A stretch of 64,000 nt of DNA. Origin: Clostridiales bacterium (GTDB lineage: Bacteria; Bacillota; Clostridia; Oscillospirales; Oscillospiraceae). A program made the position numbers and the translations under genes. The notes under the pieces were generated by a model. That model worked only from the letters and a program-made list of their open reading frames with translations, was not told the origin of the DNA and ran no database searches. Of the stretch, positions 17,272 through 25,704 are shown piece by piece (positions within the stretch are counted from its first letter, which is position 1; each line of letters starts with the position of its first letter). The DNA is taken from the NCBI GenBank assembly GCA_029008095.1, contig JAQXJB010000047.1, positions 1 to 64,000 on the forward strand. The letters are read 5' to 3'.

Positions 17272-19404
17272 TTACCATGTTTTCTTGAAATGCTTAACGC
17301 CCTTATTCTTGATTTCCCGGCGGCCGCCGACGAAGATAATGACGGCCATTGGAATGGCCATGATAAGGCCAAATACCAGGATAATCAGCAGGCTTCTGCC
17401 GTCCTTGCCTCCAAAGAGAGAATAGTCCAGAGCAGGAGGAATAAAGACGGTTTCAGCAGGGGTAAATTCCTGAACATCGCTTTTTACAGCGAATGCAGAA
17501 AGACCGGGAACGGCAATCACGCCGCTGTCACAGCTGGGCATCTTCATCTTGCCCGTACCGTCGGTCTTACCGAGAACTGCTCCGGTAGCCGCGTCAATGA
17601 TGTCGGCGTTGCTGTAAGACTTGCTGTCATAGGTGAACGTATTGGTATCGAGAGTCCATTCCTTGACCAGAAGGTTATCGCCATTCTGCGTCATCGAGAT
17701 AACCGGTATGTTCTGACCCATGGAGATCACAACAACTGTGATCTGGTCGCCGTCAACAACCTTACCGGTATCCGCGGAGGAGGGAACGGATACGTCAGCT
17801 CCGAGAGGAGTTCCGTTATAGAGAACATAGGGAGTGGTGGCAACACCCCAGACCTTGCTTATCATATACATATTCCATGTGGGGTCAATACCGGCCGCGA
17901 AGCCACCCTCGCCGGTGGGGTACCATTTTTTATGGGTTTCTTTTATAACATTTTCAATGGTGGGAGCATCCTTGGAAACGGTGACCTTCTGTCCGGCAAC
18001 TTCCAGCTTGCCGCCAACGGAAACCGTAACATGAACAGTAACTCCTTCTCCCTCCAGAATGCCAACATAATCGCCGGGATCCTGCAAGGGTGGATTCGTA
18101 GCTTTGGAATTGGAACGTCCGTCCGCAGGAATAGCGGCAAGACCCTCGATGGCCGCAACTGCGGTGACAGGAATGGTCAGATTGCCGGCAGCGTCCGTAA
18201 CGCCGAGAGCGTTTCCGTCTGCGTCTACAACGTTGGCGTTCGCCAGCGGATTGGAGCTATAAGTAAAGCTTGAAAAATTCAATACCCATTCCAGAGCGGA
18301 GATGGTGACATTGTCTCCTTCCACTGCTGCTGCCATAGAAATAGCACGCGCTGCCGCCATGGGATTACTTGATGTGGAGACGATAATGTTATCTCCAGGA
18401 ACAACGGTCAGAGTATCCGCCGCCGCAGGATTAGCGGGATCGGCTCCTATGGGCATGCCATTGACCATAACATAAGGAGTAGCCTCAACGCCCCACGCTT
18501 TGCTTATCATGAACATATTCCAGGTGGGGTCGATGCCGGACGCATAGCCATCGGCACCGTCGGAATAATACTGCTCATGAGCCATCTTGAGAACATCGTT
18601 TACAGTGGCGGAACCTGAAACACCCACAGGCTGAGCGACAACCTCGAGCTTTCCGTCCACGCTTACGCTTATGTAAACTACATCGCCGGTGGGCGGAGCA
18701 ACGGGCTGCGCCGGCTCAGGAGCGGGCTCGGCAGGCTGACCAGGCTCGGGTGCGCCGGCGTTAAGCTTGGTGGCGCTGCTGGAGCCGTCCGCGGGGATGG
18801 CGGCAAGACCGTTAATGACAGCTACGGGGCAGGCCGCAAAGTTAAGGCTGCCGGTGGCGTCTGTAACGCCAAGGGTACTGCCGTTGCCGTCAGTGACCTC
18901 GACCCCGACAACCGGAGAAGACTTATAGGTAAAGGTCGTGAAATCAAGCACCCAGGAAAGAGCGGAGATGGTGGTGTTCTCTCCATCGCTCTTCGCCGTC
19001 ATGGATACCACCTGCGGAACTACAGAAGGATCGCTGGAGGTAACGAGGATGATATTATCTCCGGCTTTAGCGTAAGATACATCCGCGCCGGCAGCAAGGG
19101 TCGCTTCGTTTATGATAACATAAGGAGTGGCTGCAATACCCCATGCTGTATTGATCATAAACATGTTCCACGCTTCGTCTATCCCAGAAGCATATCCTTC
19201 AGCGCCTCCGGAATAAAATTTCTTGTGGGCTTCTCGAAGAATGCTGTCGACGCACAGATCACTTACTGTAAGCGGCTGTGCAGCGACCTCAAGCTTTCCG
19301 TCAACACTCACAGACACATAAACAGTGGCGTCCTCCGCGTGGACGACGGGCATCATTGACACCAGCAACAATACTGCAATAATGCACGCTAACACTTTTT
19401 TCAT
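17272..19404 (-). CDS. Secreted, membrane-anchored protein with three ~200-residue repeats
   Basis: The 710-residue protein has a signal peptide (1-23, ending VVHA), three tandem repeats (about 28-205, 241-430 and 455-645), a proline-rich linker between repeats 1 and 2, and one C-terminal membrane helix (about 676-700) with a basic cytoplasmic tail. Each repeat begins VSVDGKLEV, contains HxxxYxxGAxGYASGID and then W-N-M-(F/Y)-M-I-x-x-x-W-G-(V/I)-x-x-T-P-Y, and ends with a carboxypeptidase-regulatory-like part (DGNGxxLGVTDATG). The first half resembles the DUF4430 beta-grasp fold seen in cobalamin-binding transcobalamin; that is a tentative match. It is probably a surface receptor for the ABC transporter encoded immediately downstream. 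Confidence 0.82.
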   Translation of the reverse strand: MKKVLACIIAVLLLVSMMPVVHAEDATVYVSVSVDGKLEVAAQPLTVSDLCVDSILREAHKKFYSGGAEGYASGIDEAWNMFMINTAWGIAATPYVIINEATLAAGADVSYAKAGDNIILVTSSDPSVVPQVVSMTAKSDGENTTISALSWVLDFTTFTYKSSPVVGVEVTDGNGSTLGVTDATGSLNFAACPVAVINGLAAIPADGSSSATKLNAGAPEPGQPAEPAPEPAQPVAPPTGDVVYISVSVDGKLEVVAQPVGVSGSATVNDVLKMAHEQYYSDGADGYASGIDPTWNMFMISKAWGVEATPYVMVNGMPIGADPANPAAADTLTVVPGDNIIVSTSSNPMAAARAISMAAAVEGDNVTISALEWVLNFSSFTYSSNPLANANVVDADGNALGVTDAAGNLTIPVTAVAAIEGLAAIPADGRSNSKATNPPLQDPGDYVGILEGEGVTVHVTVSVGGKLEVAGQKVTVSKDAPTIENVIKETHKKWYPTGEGGFAAGIDPTWNMYMISKVWGVATTPYVLYNGTPLGADVSVPSSADTGKVVDGDQITVVVISMGQNIPVISMTQNGDNLLVKEWTLDTNTFTYDSKSYSNADIIDAATGAVLGKTDGTGKMKMPSCDSGVIAVPGLSAFAVKSDVQEFTPAETVFIPPALDYSLFGGKDGRSLLIILVFGLIMAIPMAVIIFVGGRREIKNKGVKHFKKTW

Positions 19405-19452
19405 TAATCTTCCCCCTTTTTCAAACCAGGCTTTAACCGCCTTTTAATATAT

Positions 19453-19481
19453 TATATATATACTCAAAACATGAAAGTCAA
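19453..19481 (-). promoter_or_regulatory. Promoter of the repeat protein/ABC transporter operon
   Basis: On the minus strand, TTGACT (19476-19481) and TATATA (19453-19458) are 17 bp apart, with an overlapping TATAAT at 19 bp. It lies about 50 bp upstream of the start codon. Confidence 0.72.
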
Positions 19482-19894
19482 GGCTTTTTGTGCTTTTTGT
19501 TCATTTTAAATATCTTTACAAGGGTATAATTATTATTTATAAACAAATTTACTTAATTTTTTATTATACAAGTTTCCGTTTACTTAACATATTATTAAGC
19601 AGGACAATGCGTGGCTCATATGCTAAAACACGTCTTTCATATCGTTCAAAAACAAAACTGCGCAGCAAAGGCTGCCGCTTCTTTCCGGCTTGCTGTCAGC
19701 ACACATACATAGTCAAATAATAATTTGCTTTTTCGTATCAGACATGATATACTTAAATAAAAATTTACTGCAATTTTATTTGATATGTTTCAGATTGCGT
19801 TATACAGGAGCGCAGATATTAAAAAGCCCCACTAACCGCAGGATTTTTTCATATATATTCATGCCGTTATACTCGGTAGAACGGGAGTTTTATT
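19482..19894. other. Long AT-rich divergent intergenic region
   Basis: About 410 bp between the divergent repeat-protein and LysR genes is very AT-rich and has no gene. It contains the two promoters listed separately. LysR regulators usually bind such divergent regions, so it probably holds the operator; I could not pick a clear T-N11-A site. No cobalamin-riboswitch core was found. Confidence 0.5.
19725..19753 (+). promoter_or_regulatory. Promoter of the LysR gene
   Basis: TTGCTT (19725-19730) and TATACT (19748-19753) are 17 bp apart on the plus strand, about 140 bp before the LysR start. Confidence 0.55.
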
Positions 19895-20827
19895 ATGTAT
19901 TTGGACCAATTGGCGTACTTTATCGAAGTGATAAAATGCGGCAGCATCAGCGCCGCCGCAAAGAATCTATATATTTCCCAGCCGGCTCTCAGTCAGTCCA
20001 TAGCTAATCTGGAAAACGAGCTGGGCACAAAGCTTATCAAGCGCTCATATTCAGGCATAAAGCCCACCATGTTCGGCGAGCGCATATTCAATCAGGCCGA
20101 GAGCATACTCTCCCAGCTTGAAGGCGCGCTAAACAGTTGGAAGGAGCTTTCCGCCGACAGTCTGGAATTCAGCGGAACGGCTAAGATATCCTGTACTCCT
20201 GACACCAGCGACTTCCTCGCTTCTTCCATCATGGAGGAGCTGCAAAACGCATATCCCAATGTGGTACTCTATGTCTCCCCCACTCCAGGCATGTACTTTC
20301 AGTTTTCTGATTTTACCGAAAGCAACGTTTCCATCTGCATAGGCGCAAGTCTTGAAGGACTTCTTCCTGGTCTCGAGCGGGAAGCTCATAAACTGGGGCT
20401 TTGCTTTGAGCATTTTTCTACTCAAGCGCCCACGCTCCTGCTCAACAAGAAAAATCCGCTTGCCGGCAAGGAATATGTTACTGTGGGTGATTTAAAACAG
20501 GTAAAGATCGGCGTTTTTCCTGAGGATCCCCCTGCCCCGTTTACCAGGTTTTTCAGCGGAATAAGCTGCCAGATGTCCACTGAGGACGCGCTTGCAAGCC
20601 ACATTTCCTCAAATCCCGGCTCTGCCATGCTGCTTGTTCTTTCTGAAATGAAAAAGAACATTATCAGCAAGTACCGCAACCTTGCCATAGTGCCCATAAA
20701 GGCTGACCCATGTATCCCCGAGTTTGAGCCGGTGTGTCACTTCTTGGTACATAAGCCTATCGAGCTATTAACTCCGGCAGAAAAATGCGCGCTGGAGGTA
20801 TTGAAGTATCGCCTGAGCGATTTCTGA
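19895..20827 (+). CDS. LysR-family transcriptional regulator
   Basis: The 310-residue protein has the N-terminal winged helix-turn-helix of LysR regulators (residues 1-60, with AAKNLYISQPALSQSIANLE as the recognition part) and a periplasmic-binding-like effector domain (about 90-295). A GGGAG site precedes the ATG. It is divergent from the repeat-protein/ABC operon, which is the usual arrangement for a LysR regulator and its target. The effector cannot be told. It ends at a terminator shared with the activase gene from the other side. Confidence 0.92.
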   Translation: MYLDQLAYFIEVIKCGSISAAAKNLYISQPALSQSIANLENELGTKLIKRSYSGIKPTMFGERIFNQAESILSQLEGALNSWKELSADSLEFSGTAKISCTPDTSDFLASSIMEELQNAYPNVVLYVSPTPGMYFQFSDFTESNVSICIGASLEGLLPGLEREAHKLGLCFEHFSTQAPTLLLNKKNPLAGKEYVTVGDLKQVKIGVFPEDPPAPFTRFFSGISCQMSTEDALASHISSNPGSAMLLVLSEMKKNIISKYRNLAIVPIKADPCIPEFEPVCHFLVHKPIELLTPAEKCALEVLKYRLSDF

Positions 20828-20836
20828 TAATATGAC

Positions 20837-20868
20837 AAAGCCGCCTGACAGTATCTGTCGGGCGGTTT
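20837..20868. terminator. Bidirectional terminator between LysR and activase genes
   Basis: A 14-bp stem with two G-T pairs (20837-20851 with 20855-20868) and a 3-nt loop separates the ends of two converging genes; A and T runs flank it. Confidence 0.8.
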
Positions 20869-20887
20869 ATCATGTCTGTATATGTAA

Positions 20888-21847
20888 TTAACTGATCTGC
20901 GCAGGGAGGCCCATACTGAGGAAATACTCAAGGGTCTTCTGCATAAACTCTGCGGGAGGAGCCTCAACGGACTCGCTCATGGGATATTTTCTGCCCAGAC
21001 GCACATATTTCATTGCGCCAAGGCGATGATAAGGCAGGAGCTGGACAACATCGATACCGTCCTTGATCTTTACGCAGAACTCCGCGGTAGCCTTGATGTT
21101 TGCCTCGCTGTCATTGAGCTTGGGTATGATCGGGTAACGAATCTGCAGTCTGCCGCCGGCCTTTACAATTTCCTCGGCATTTTTGAGGATCAGCTCGTTG
21201 GGTACGCCTACCAACTTCTTGCTGCGCTCGGAATCCATACATTTGAGGTCATAGAGGAACAGATTTACATAGGGCAGTATTTCCATATAGCGCTCGGTGG
21301 GAGCAAATCCCGTGGTATCCAGCGCCACATGGAAGCCCTCCTCCCTGCACTGCTTGGCAAGGGCGAGAGTGAACTCGAACTGGCTCATGGGCTCTCCTCC
21401 GGAGATGGTGACGCCGCCGCCGGACTTAGCGTAATACTTGGCATCCTGACGTATGGACTTCATGCAGTCCTCCACAGAAACATGGCGCAGGGTATTATAA
21501 AGAGCGCCGGAGGGGCATGCCTCAACGCACTTCATGCATATATCGCACTTGCTGCGGTCGATTATGGGCTGGGTTATCTCATCATCGCCCTTGAGGGTAG
21601 TAACGAGAGGACCTTCTGTGATGGCGCCTCTGTCGCAGGCCTTCATGCACAATGCGCCGTACTTCATGCCGATGCACTTAATATCCATATATGCAACGTC
21701 AGGGCCAAAGGTCTGGGACTCGGGGCTATGACACCAGAGGCATCTGAGCGGACATCCCTTTGTGAAAACATCGGTTCTTATACCGGGTCCGTCATGCACG
21801 GAAAACTTCTGTATATCATAAATATTACCAAAGATTTCTTCAGGCAT
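20888..21847 (-). CDS. Glycyl-radical enzyme activating enzyme (radical SAM)
   Basis: The 319-residue protein has the radical-SAM cluster CPLRCLWC (C32, C36, C39), a ferredoxin-like insert with two further cysteine clusters (CIGMKYGALCMKAC and CDICMKCVEACPSG), and the SGGEP motif. This is the larger activase class used for dehydratases, decarboxylases and C-S/C-N lyases rather than the small PflA form. The start at 21847 follows GGAGG; a longer reading from 21877 has no SD. No glycyl-radical enzyme is encoded in the window, so its partner lies elsewhere and cannot be named. Confidence 0.92.
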   Translation of the reverse strand: MPEEIFGNIYDIQKFSVHDGPGIRTDVFTKGCPLRCLWCHSPESQTFGPDVAYMDIKCIGMKYGALCMKACDRGAITEGPLVTTLKGDDEITQPIIDRSKCDICMKCVEACPSGALYNTLRHVSVEDCMKSIRQDAKYYAKSGGGVTISGGEPMSQFEFTLALAKQCREEGFHVALDTTGFAPTERYMEILPYVNLFLYDLKCMDSERSKKLVGVPNELILKNAEEIVKAGGRLQIRYPIIPKLNDSEANIKATAEFCVKIKDGIDVVQLLPYHRLGAMKYVRLGRKYPMSESVEAPPAEFMQKTLEYFLSMGLPAQIS

Positions 21848-21900
21848 CTCTATTCCTCCAATCATGCTTAACAGCATGGTCTTTTCATTGTTATATGTTG

Positions 21901-21929
21901 ATTATACAATAATTTTTCAGGGCGGTCAA
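21901..21929 (-). promoter_or_regulatory. Strong promoter of the activase gene
   Basis: On the minus strand, TTGACC (21924-21929) and TATAAT (21901-21906) are 17 bp apart, a near-consensus sigma-A promoter about 55 bp before the start codon. Confidence 0.8.
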
Positions 21930-22078
21930 GGCGCTGACATATGCTTTATAGGTATATGGACATACACTTTGAACATTACTGTCCGCCCCCCGCTTTCGCG
22001 ATGGCGGATGATATCACAAGACAGCCTTCTGGTTCAGTGCCCTCTTGGTGGGCAATACATTTCCTTACGGGTATTCCG

Positions 22079-23815
22079 TTATTCCTCCGCAAAGGCCCTT
22101 GCAGACGCGGAGCATGCTTCCACCCTGCTCTCGCATTCCGCCTTACCGCTGCCGCAGGCAAGTATATACATCTTGATTTTCGGCTCCGTACCCGAAGGCC
22201 GAACCGCCAGCTTGCAGCCATCCTCAAGAATGAATATCAGAACGTCCGAGCCGGAGAGTTCAAGCATGGCCGTTTTCCTGTTTTCCGTATCAAACTCTGT
22301 GCCGTACTTATAGTCCCGTATTTTTGTAACGCGCATGCCGCCTATACGCTCGGGAGGAACGTCACGCAGGCGTGTCATCATCCTCTTACGAGCTTCCACT
22401 CCACCCACGCCGGGCATCACAATATTGATAGTTTGCTCGCCGAAATAGCCATATTTTTCATACAGCTCATCCATTGCGTCAAGCAGACTCATACCCCGCA
22501 GCCGGTACCAGGCCGCGAGCTCTGTCATCAGCGCCGCGGCGGTAACGGCGTCCTTATCGCGAACGAAGTCTCCGATAAGGCAGCCGTAAGACTCCTCATA
22601 GCAAAAAACCGGGGTATAGCTGCCGCTTTCTTCAAATTGCTTCATCTTCTCCGCCATGTACTTGAAGCCGGTAAAGGTCTCAAAACAGACCGCGCCGTTT
22701 GCTTCGGCAGCTTTTTTTGCCATATCGGTGGTAACGATTGTCTTGATGACCGCTGCGTTGGCGGGCAGGACGCCCTTTTCCCGGCGGCGGCAAAGGATAT
22801 AATCTATGAGCAGCACGCCCATCTGATTTCCGCTTATCTGGCGGAAGTCACCCTCCGCAGAACGAACCATAACCGCGATGCGATCGCTGTCCGGGTCGGT
22901 ACCGATAAGGATATCCGCCCCAATCCTGTCAGCCATCTTTGCGGCCAGGGCAAAGCCCTCGGGGTTTTCGGGGTTCGGGCTGGCAACGGTGGAGAATTCT
23001 CCGTCCGGTATCATCTGTTCCTCAACACAGCTAAGCTTTTTCACTCCCAGCCGTCTGAGCACCTCCGGTACAATAATACGCCCGGCGCCGTGGAACGGAG
23101 TATAGACAATGCTCAGTTCATCCGCCACCTTGGCGATAAGCTCCGGCTCCACGCACTGAGCGATAACCTTCTCCATAAAGGCCTCGTCAGTCTCACTGCC
23201 GATAAGCTCAATGCCGCCATCCATTAACGCTTCTTTATACGATTTCGTTGCAGGAGCGGTCAATATGTCCGTCTCCGCCATTATCTTGGCCACCTTTGCG
23301 GCATGCTCCGGCGGAAGCTGCGCACCATCCGACCAATACACCTTATAGCCGTTATACTCCTTTGGATTATGACTGGCAGTAATATTTATACCGGCCATTG
23401 CGCCGTATCTGCGAATGGCAAAGGACAGCTCCGGCGTGGGGCGCATATCCTCAAAAAGGCGCACATGCACGCCCATCCCAGCCATTACCTCCGCTGCCGC
23501 TATAGCGAATTCACGGCTGTGACTGCGGCAGTCGTGACCGATGACGCATCCGCGTTCCATTGCCTCCCTGCCCTCGAGTACAATTAGCCGGCCAAGTGCA
23601 TATGTAGCCTGACGTATGACGTAAACATTCATGCGGTTCAGTCCCAGACCCATTATGCCGCGGAGTCCCGCTGTTCCAAATTCCAGCGGGGCATAAAAAA
23701 GGCTCTCTATCTTGGACGCATCATCAGCAATGGTGAGAAGCTCCGACCGTTCTTCCTGAGTAAGGGCGCAGCTTTCGGTCCATCGCCGGTACTCCGCCAT
23801 ATAATCATAATTCAT
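22079..23815 (-). CDS. pgcA: Alpha-phosphoglucomutase/phosphomannomutase
   Basis: The 578-residue protein interconverts hexose 1- and 6-phosphates, feeding UDP-sugar synthesis. It shows the active-site phosphoserine loop TASHNPKEYNGYK, the metal loop GTDPDSDR, the sugar-specificity motif CYEESYG and the C-terminal RPSGTEPKIK phosphate-binding loop. Length matches the Firmicute PgcA type. The ATG at 23815 (spaced correctly from GGAGG) overlaps the stop of the upstream zinc-ribbon gene by one base. It ends the run that begins with walJ and rlmH. Confidence 0.95.
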   Translation of the reverse strand: MNYDYMAEYRRWTESCALTQEERSELLTIADDASKIESLFYAPLEFGTAGLRGIMGLGLNRMNVYVIRQATYALGRLIVLEGREAMERGCVIGHDCRSHSREFAIAAAEVMAGMGVHVRLFEDMRPTPELSFAIRRYGAMAGINITASHNPKEYNGYKVYWSDGAQLPPEHAAKVAKIMAETDILTAPATKSYKEALMDGGIELIGSETDEAFMEKVIAQCVEPELIAKVADELSIVYTPFHGAGRIIVPEVLRRLGVKKLSCVEEQMIPDGEFSTVASPNPENPEGFALAAKMADRIGADILIGTDPDSDRIAVMVRSAEGDFRQISGNQMGVLLIDYILCRRREKGVLPANAAVIKTIVTTDMAKKAAEANGAVCFETFTGFKYMAEKMKQFEESGSYTPVFCYEESYGCLIGDFVRDKDAVTAAALMTELAAWYRLRGMSLLDAMDELYEKYGYFGEQTINIVMPGVGGVEARKRMMTRLRDVPPERIGGMRVTKIRDYKYGTEFDTENRKTAMLELSGSDVLIFILEDGCKLAVRPSGTEPKIKMYILACGSGKAECESRVEACSASARAFAEE

Positions 23816-24315
23816 CACTCTTCGTCCTCCACCGGCCGCATTAGCTCACGGGCTATCTCAACCATATTCTCGGGAACATAAATATCCATTCCTGTCCCGC
23901 TGAATCCAAATATGATCTTTGCTACCTCTCCGGCAGCAGGAAAATCACGCACCGAGGGTATTCCGTATGAGCGAAGCCGGGCCAGTGCCATTTCATAATC
24001 GATCTGAGTGCCGCTTACAGTCATAAGCAGGGCGGGCTTTACCGCTTCTCCGTCGTCGCCGAGGGGCCAGATTCCCGGATCACAGTCACCGGTGCACTCC
24101 TCGTCATAGTCATCAGCGGACAGCAGGCTTGCGAAGCTGCCGCAGTCACCGCCGCAGCTTGCGCAGTCACCGCCGCATTCAGAGCAATCCGCGCAGCCAC
24201 AGGATGCGTTCTCCGCATGCTTGGCAGACTTTCTATTCTCCAGCAGCTCGCCGCATTCGGGGCAAACGCCGCTCTCTATATCAAAAAACTTATTACACTC
24301 CGGACACCAGGCCAT
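23815..24315 (-). CDS. Zinc-ribbon protein with glycine/cysteine cluster and DUF2007-like tail
   Basis: The 166-residue protein begins with a zinc ribbon (CPECNKFF through CPECGELL) and continues with a dense cysteine block at about 39-58, containing CGCADCSECGG and CASCGGDC. The C-terminal ~65 residues resemble a small putative signal-transducing domain (DUF2007 type). I do not know its function; the cysteine block could bind several metals. It overlaps pgcA and lies 14 bp after rlmH, so it is in the same transcript. Confidence 0.8.
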   Translation of the reverse strand: MAWCPECNKFFDIESGVCPECGELLENRKSAKHAENASCGCADCSECGGDCASCGGDCGSFASLLSADDYDEECTGDCDPGIWPLGDDGEAVKPALLMTVSGTQIDYEMALARLRSYGIPSVRDFPAAGEVAKIIFGFSGTGMDIYVPENMVEIARELMRPVEDEE

Positions 24316-24329
24316 GTTCTTCTCTCCTC

Positions 24330-24812
24330 TTATTTATGATATTTCGCACCCTCTGATATCTTAAAGCCCCGGTATAGCTGTTCAAGAAGCATTACCCGCG
24401 CAAGGTGGTGCGGGAAGGTCATTTTAGACATGGAAAGCTTCAGGGCCGCTTCGTTCTTTATGCTTTCGTCGAGCCCCACGGAACCGCCGATTATAAAGCA
24501 AATACGATTCTTCCCCTTTACTCCACAAAGCTCAATAAAGTCGGCAAGCTGTTTGCTGTCAAGCTCCCTTCCTTCAATGCACATGGCAATTACCAGAGAG
24601 TCCTTGGGTATTCTCAGCTTCAGGCTGCCCGCCTCACGGGCAAGAGCAGCGGCGATCTCAGCCTCCGACGGTGCGCCGGTAAGACGGCTTTCGGGCAATT
24701 CTTCTATTTCGATTCTGCAATATGCGCCAAGACGTTTCAGATATTCCGCAACGGCATCAGCAAAGAATTTCTCTTTCAGCTTACCTACACATAGTATTTT
24801 TATATTAAACAT
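24330..24812 (-). CDS. rlmH: 23S rRNA (pseudouridine1915-N3)-methyltransferase RlmH
   Basis: The 160-residue SPOUT methyltransferase modifies helix 69 of 23S rRNA in the 70S ribosome. It shows the knot motif IIGGSVGLDESI and the C-terminal EQLYRGFKISEGAKYHK block that is nearly fixed in the family. The ATG at 24812 sits 8 bp after GGAG; the TTG at 24818 is less likely. It is 2 bp from the walJ stop. The walJ-rlmH neighbourhood is the same as in Bacillus. Confidence 0.96.
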   Translation of the reverse strand: MFNIKILCVGKLKEKFFADAVAEYLKRLGAYCRIEIEELPESRLTGAPSEAEIAAALAREAGSLKLRIPKDSLVIAMCIEGRELDSKQLADFIELCGVKGKNRICFIIGGSVGLDESIKNEAALKLSMSKMTFPHHLARVMLLEQLYRGFKISEGAKYHK

Positions 24813-24814
24813 TG

Positions 24815-25597
24815 TCAAGTCTCCAAAATACAGCTCATTTCATCGGGCGGAGCAACATTCAGTCTAAGCGAGCCCGGTTCCACACCGCCGTTTATAAGTA
24901 TATCCGCCACGGTCTTATAGGCGAGCCGTGGCGTGTTGTTCTCTTTGCTCAAATGGGCAAGCAGTATATGCTTCGCTCCCTGCTCCGACAATTCAAGAGC
25001 GAACCTGCCTGAGGCTTCGTTGGAAAGATGGCCGCAGGGGCCGAGTATTCGCTGCTGCAGCTGATAAGGATATGACCCGGCGCGGAGCATATCCACATCA
25101 TGGTTTGCTTCCAGCAGCACTGCCGTGGCGCCTGAAACGGCGCTGCGAACCTCGGTCGTAACACGTCCCAAGTCTGTGACGGCGGCAATCTTTTCATATC
25201 CCAGTTCAAATACATAGCCAAGACTCTCCGCCGCGTCATGCGAGGTGGCGAAAGATCTTACAGCGATACCTCCGACGTCCATAACCGCCCCTGCCTCGAT
25301 GATAATAAAATTTTTCCCGCTTACTTTCCCCTTGTCCATGACGTTCCTCGCCGTACCGCCGGAGGTAATGACCGGGATATCCGTATATTTTTCGATCATC
25401 GGCAGCGCACCCACATGGTCGCCGTGCTCGTGGGTAAGGAGCACGGCTGAAATGTCGCAGAGATTCAAGCCACGCTGAGCCAGACAGGCTTTTATGCGGC
25501 GCAGGGATATTCCCGCATCCACAAGTATGTATTTTCCTCCGCCGGAGACCAGAGCGCAGTTGCCGCCCGAGCCGCTGGCAAAAGATTGAATTTGCAT
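24815..25597 (-). CDS. walJ: Metallo-beta-lactamase-fold hydrolase WalJ (YycJ)
   Basis: The 260-residue protein has the metal-binding THEHGDH motif and downstream His/Asp ligands (ATSHDA, LEANHD, LAHLS), as in the YycJ/WalJ group, a putative exonuclease linked to cell division and wall homeostasis. The start at 25597 is preceded by GGAAGG; the in-frame extension up to 25681 lies over the murA terminator and has no SD. It belongs to the wal locus, though here murA lies between it and walI. Confidence 0.9.
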   Translation of the reverse strand: MQIQSFASGSGGNCALVSGGGKYILVDAGISLRRIKACLAQRGLNLCDISAVLLTHEHGDHVGALPMIEKYTDIPVITSGGTARNVMDKGKVSGKNFIIIEAGAVMDVGGIAVRSFATSHDAAESLGYVFELGYEKIAAVTDLGRVTTEVRSAVSGATAVLLEANHDVDMLRAGSYPYQLQQRILGPCGHLSNEASGRFALELSEQGAKHILLAHLSKENNTPRLAYKTVADILINGGVEPGSLRLNVAPPDEMSCILET

Positions 25598-25646
25598 CCG
25601 ACAGCTTTCCTTCCGTGATGAATATTTTCCCCCAAAAAAGGGTAAA

Positions 25647-25688
25647 GGACACACTGAAACGAAATATCCACTTCGTTCCACCGTGTCC
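25647..25688 (-). terminator. Hairpin terminator after murA
   Basis: An interrupted stem (GGACAC at 25647-25652 with GTGTCC at 25683-25688 and an inner GAAACGAA/TTCGTTCC pair) lies 17 bp after the murA stop and is followed on the minus strand by TTTACCCTTTTTT. Read-through into walJ seems possible. Confidence 0.6.
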
Positions 25689-25704
25689 CAGTTGTTATTC
25701 AGGT

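Noticed and set aside
19405..19894. Cobalamin riboswitch before the repeat protein/ABC operon
   Set aside because: No B12-box core was found in either orientation, so the cofactor idea has no regulatory support.
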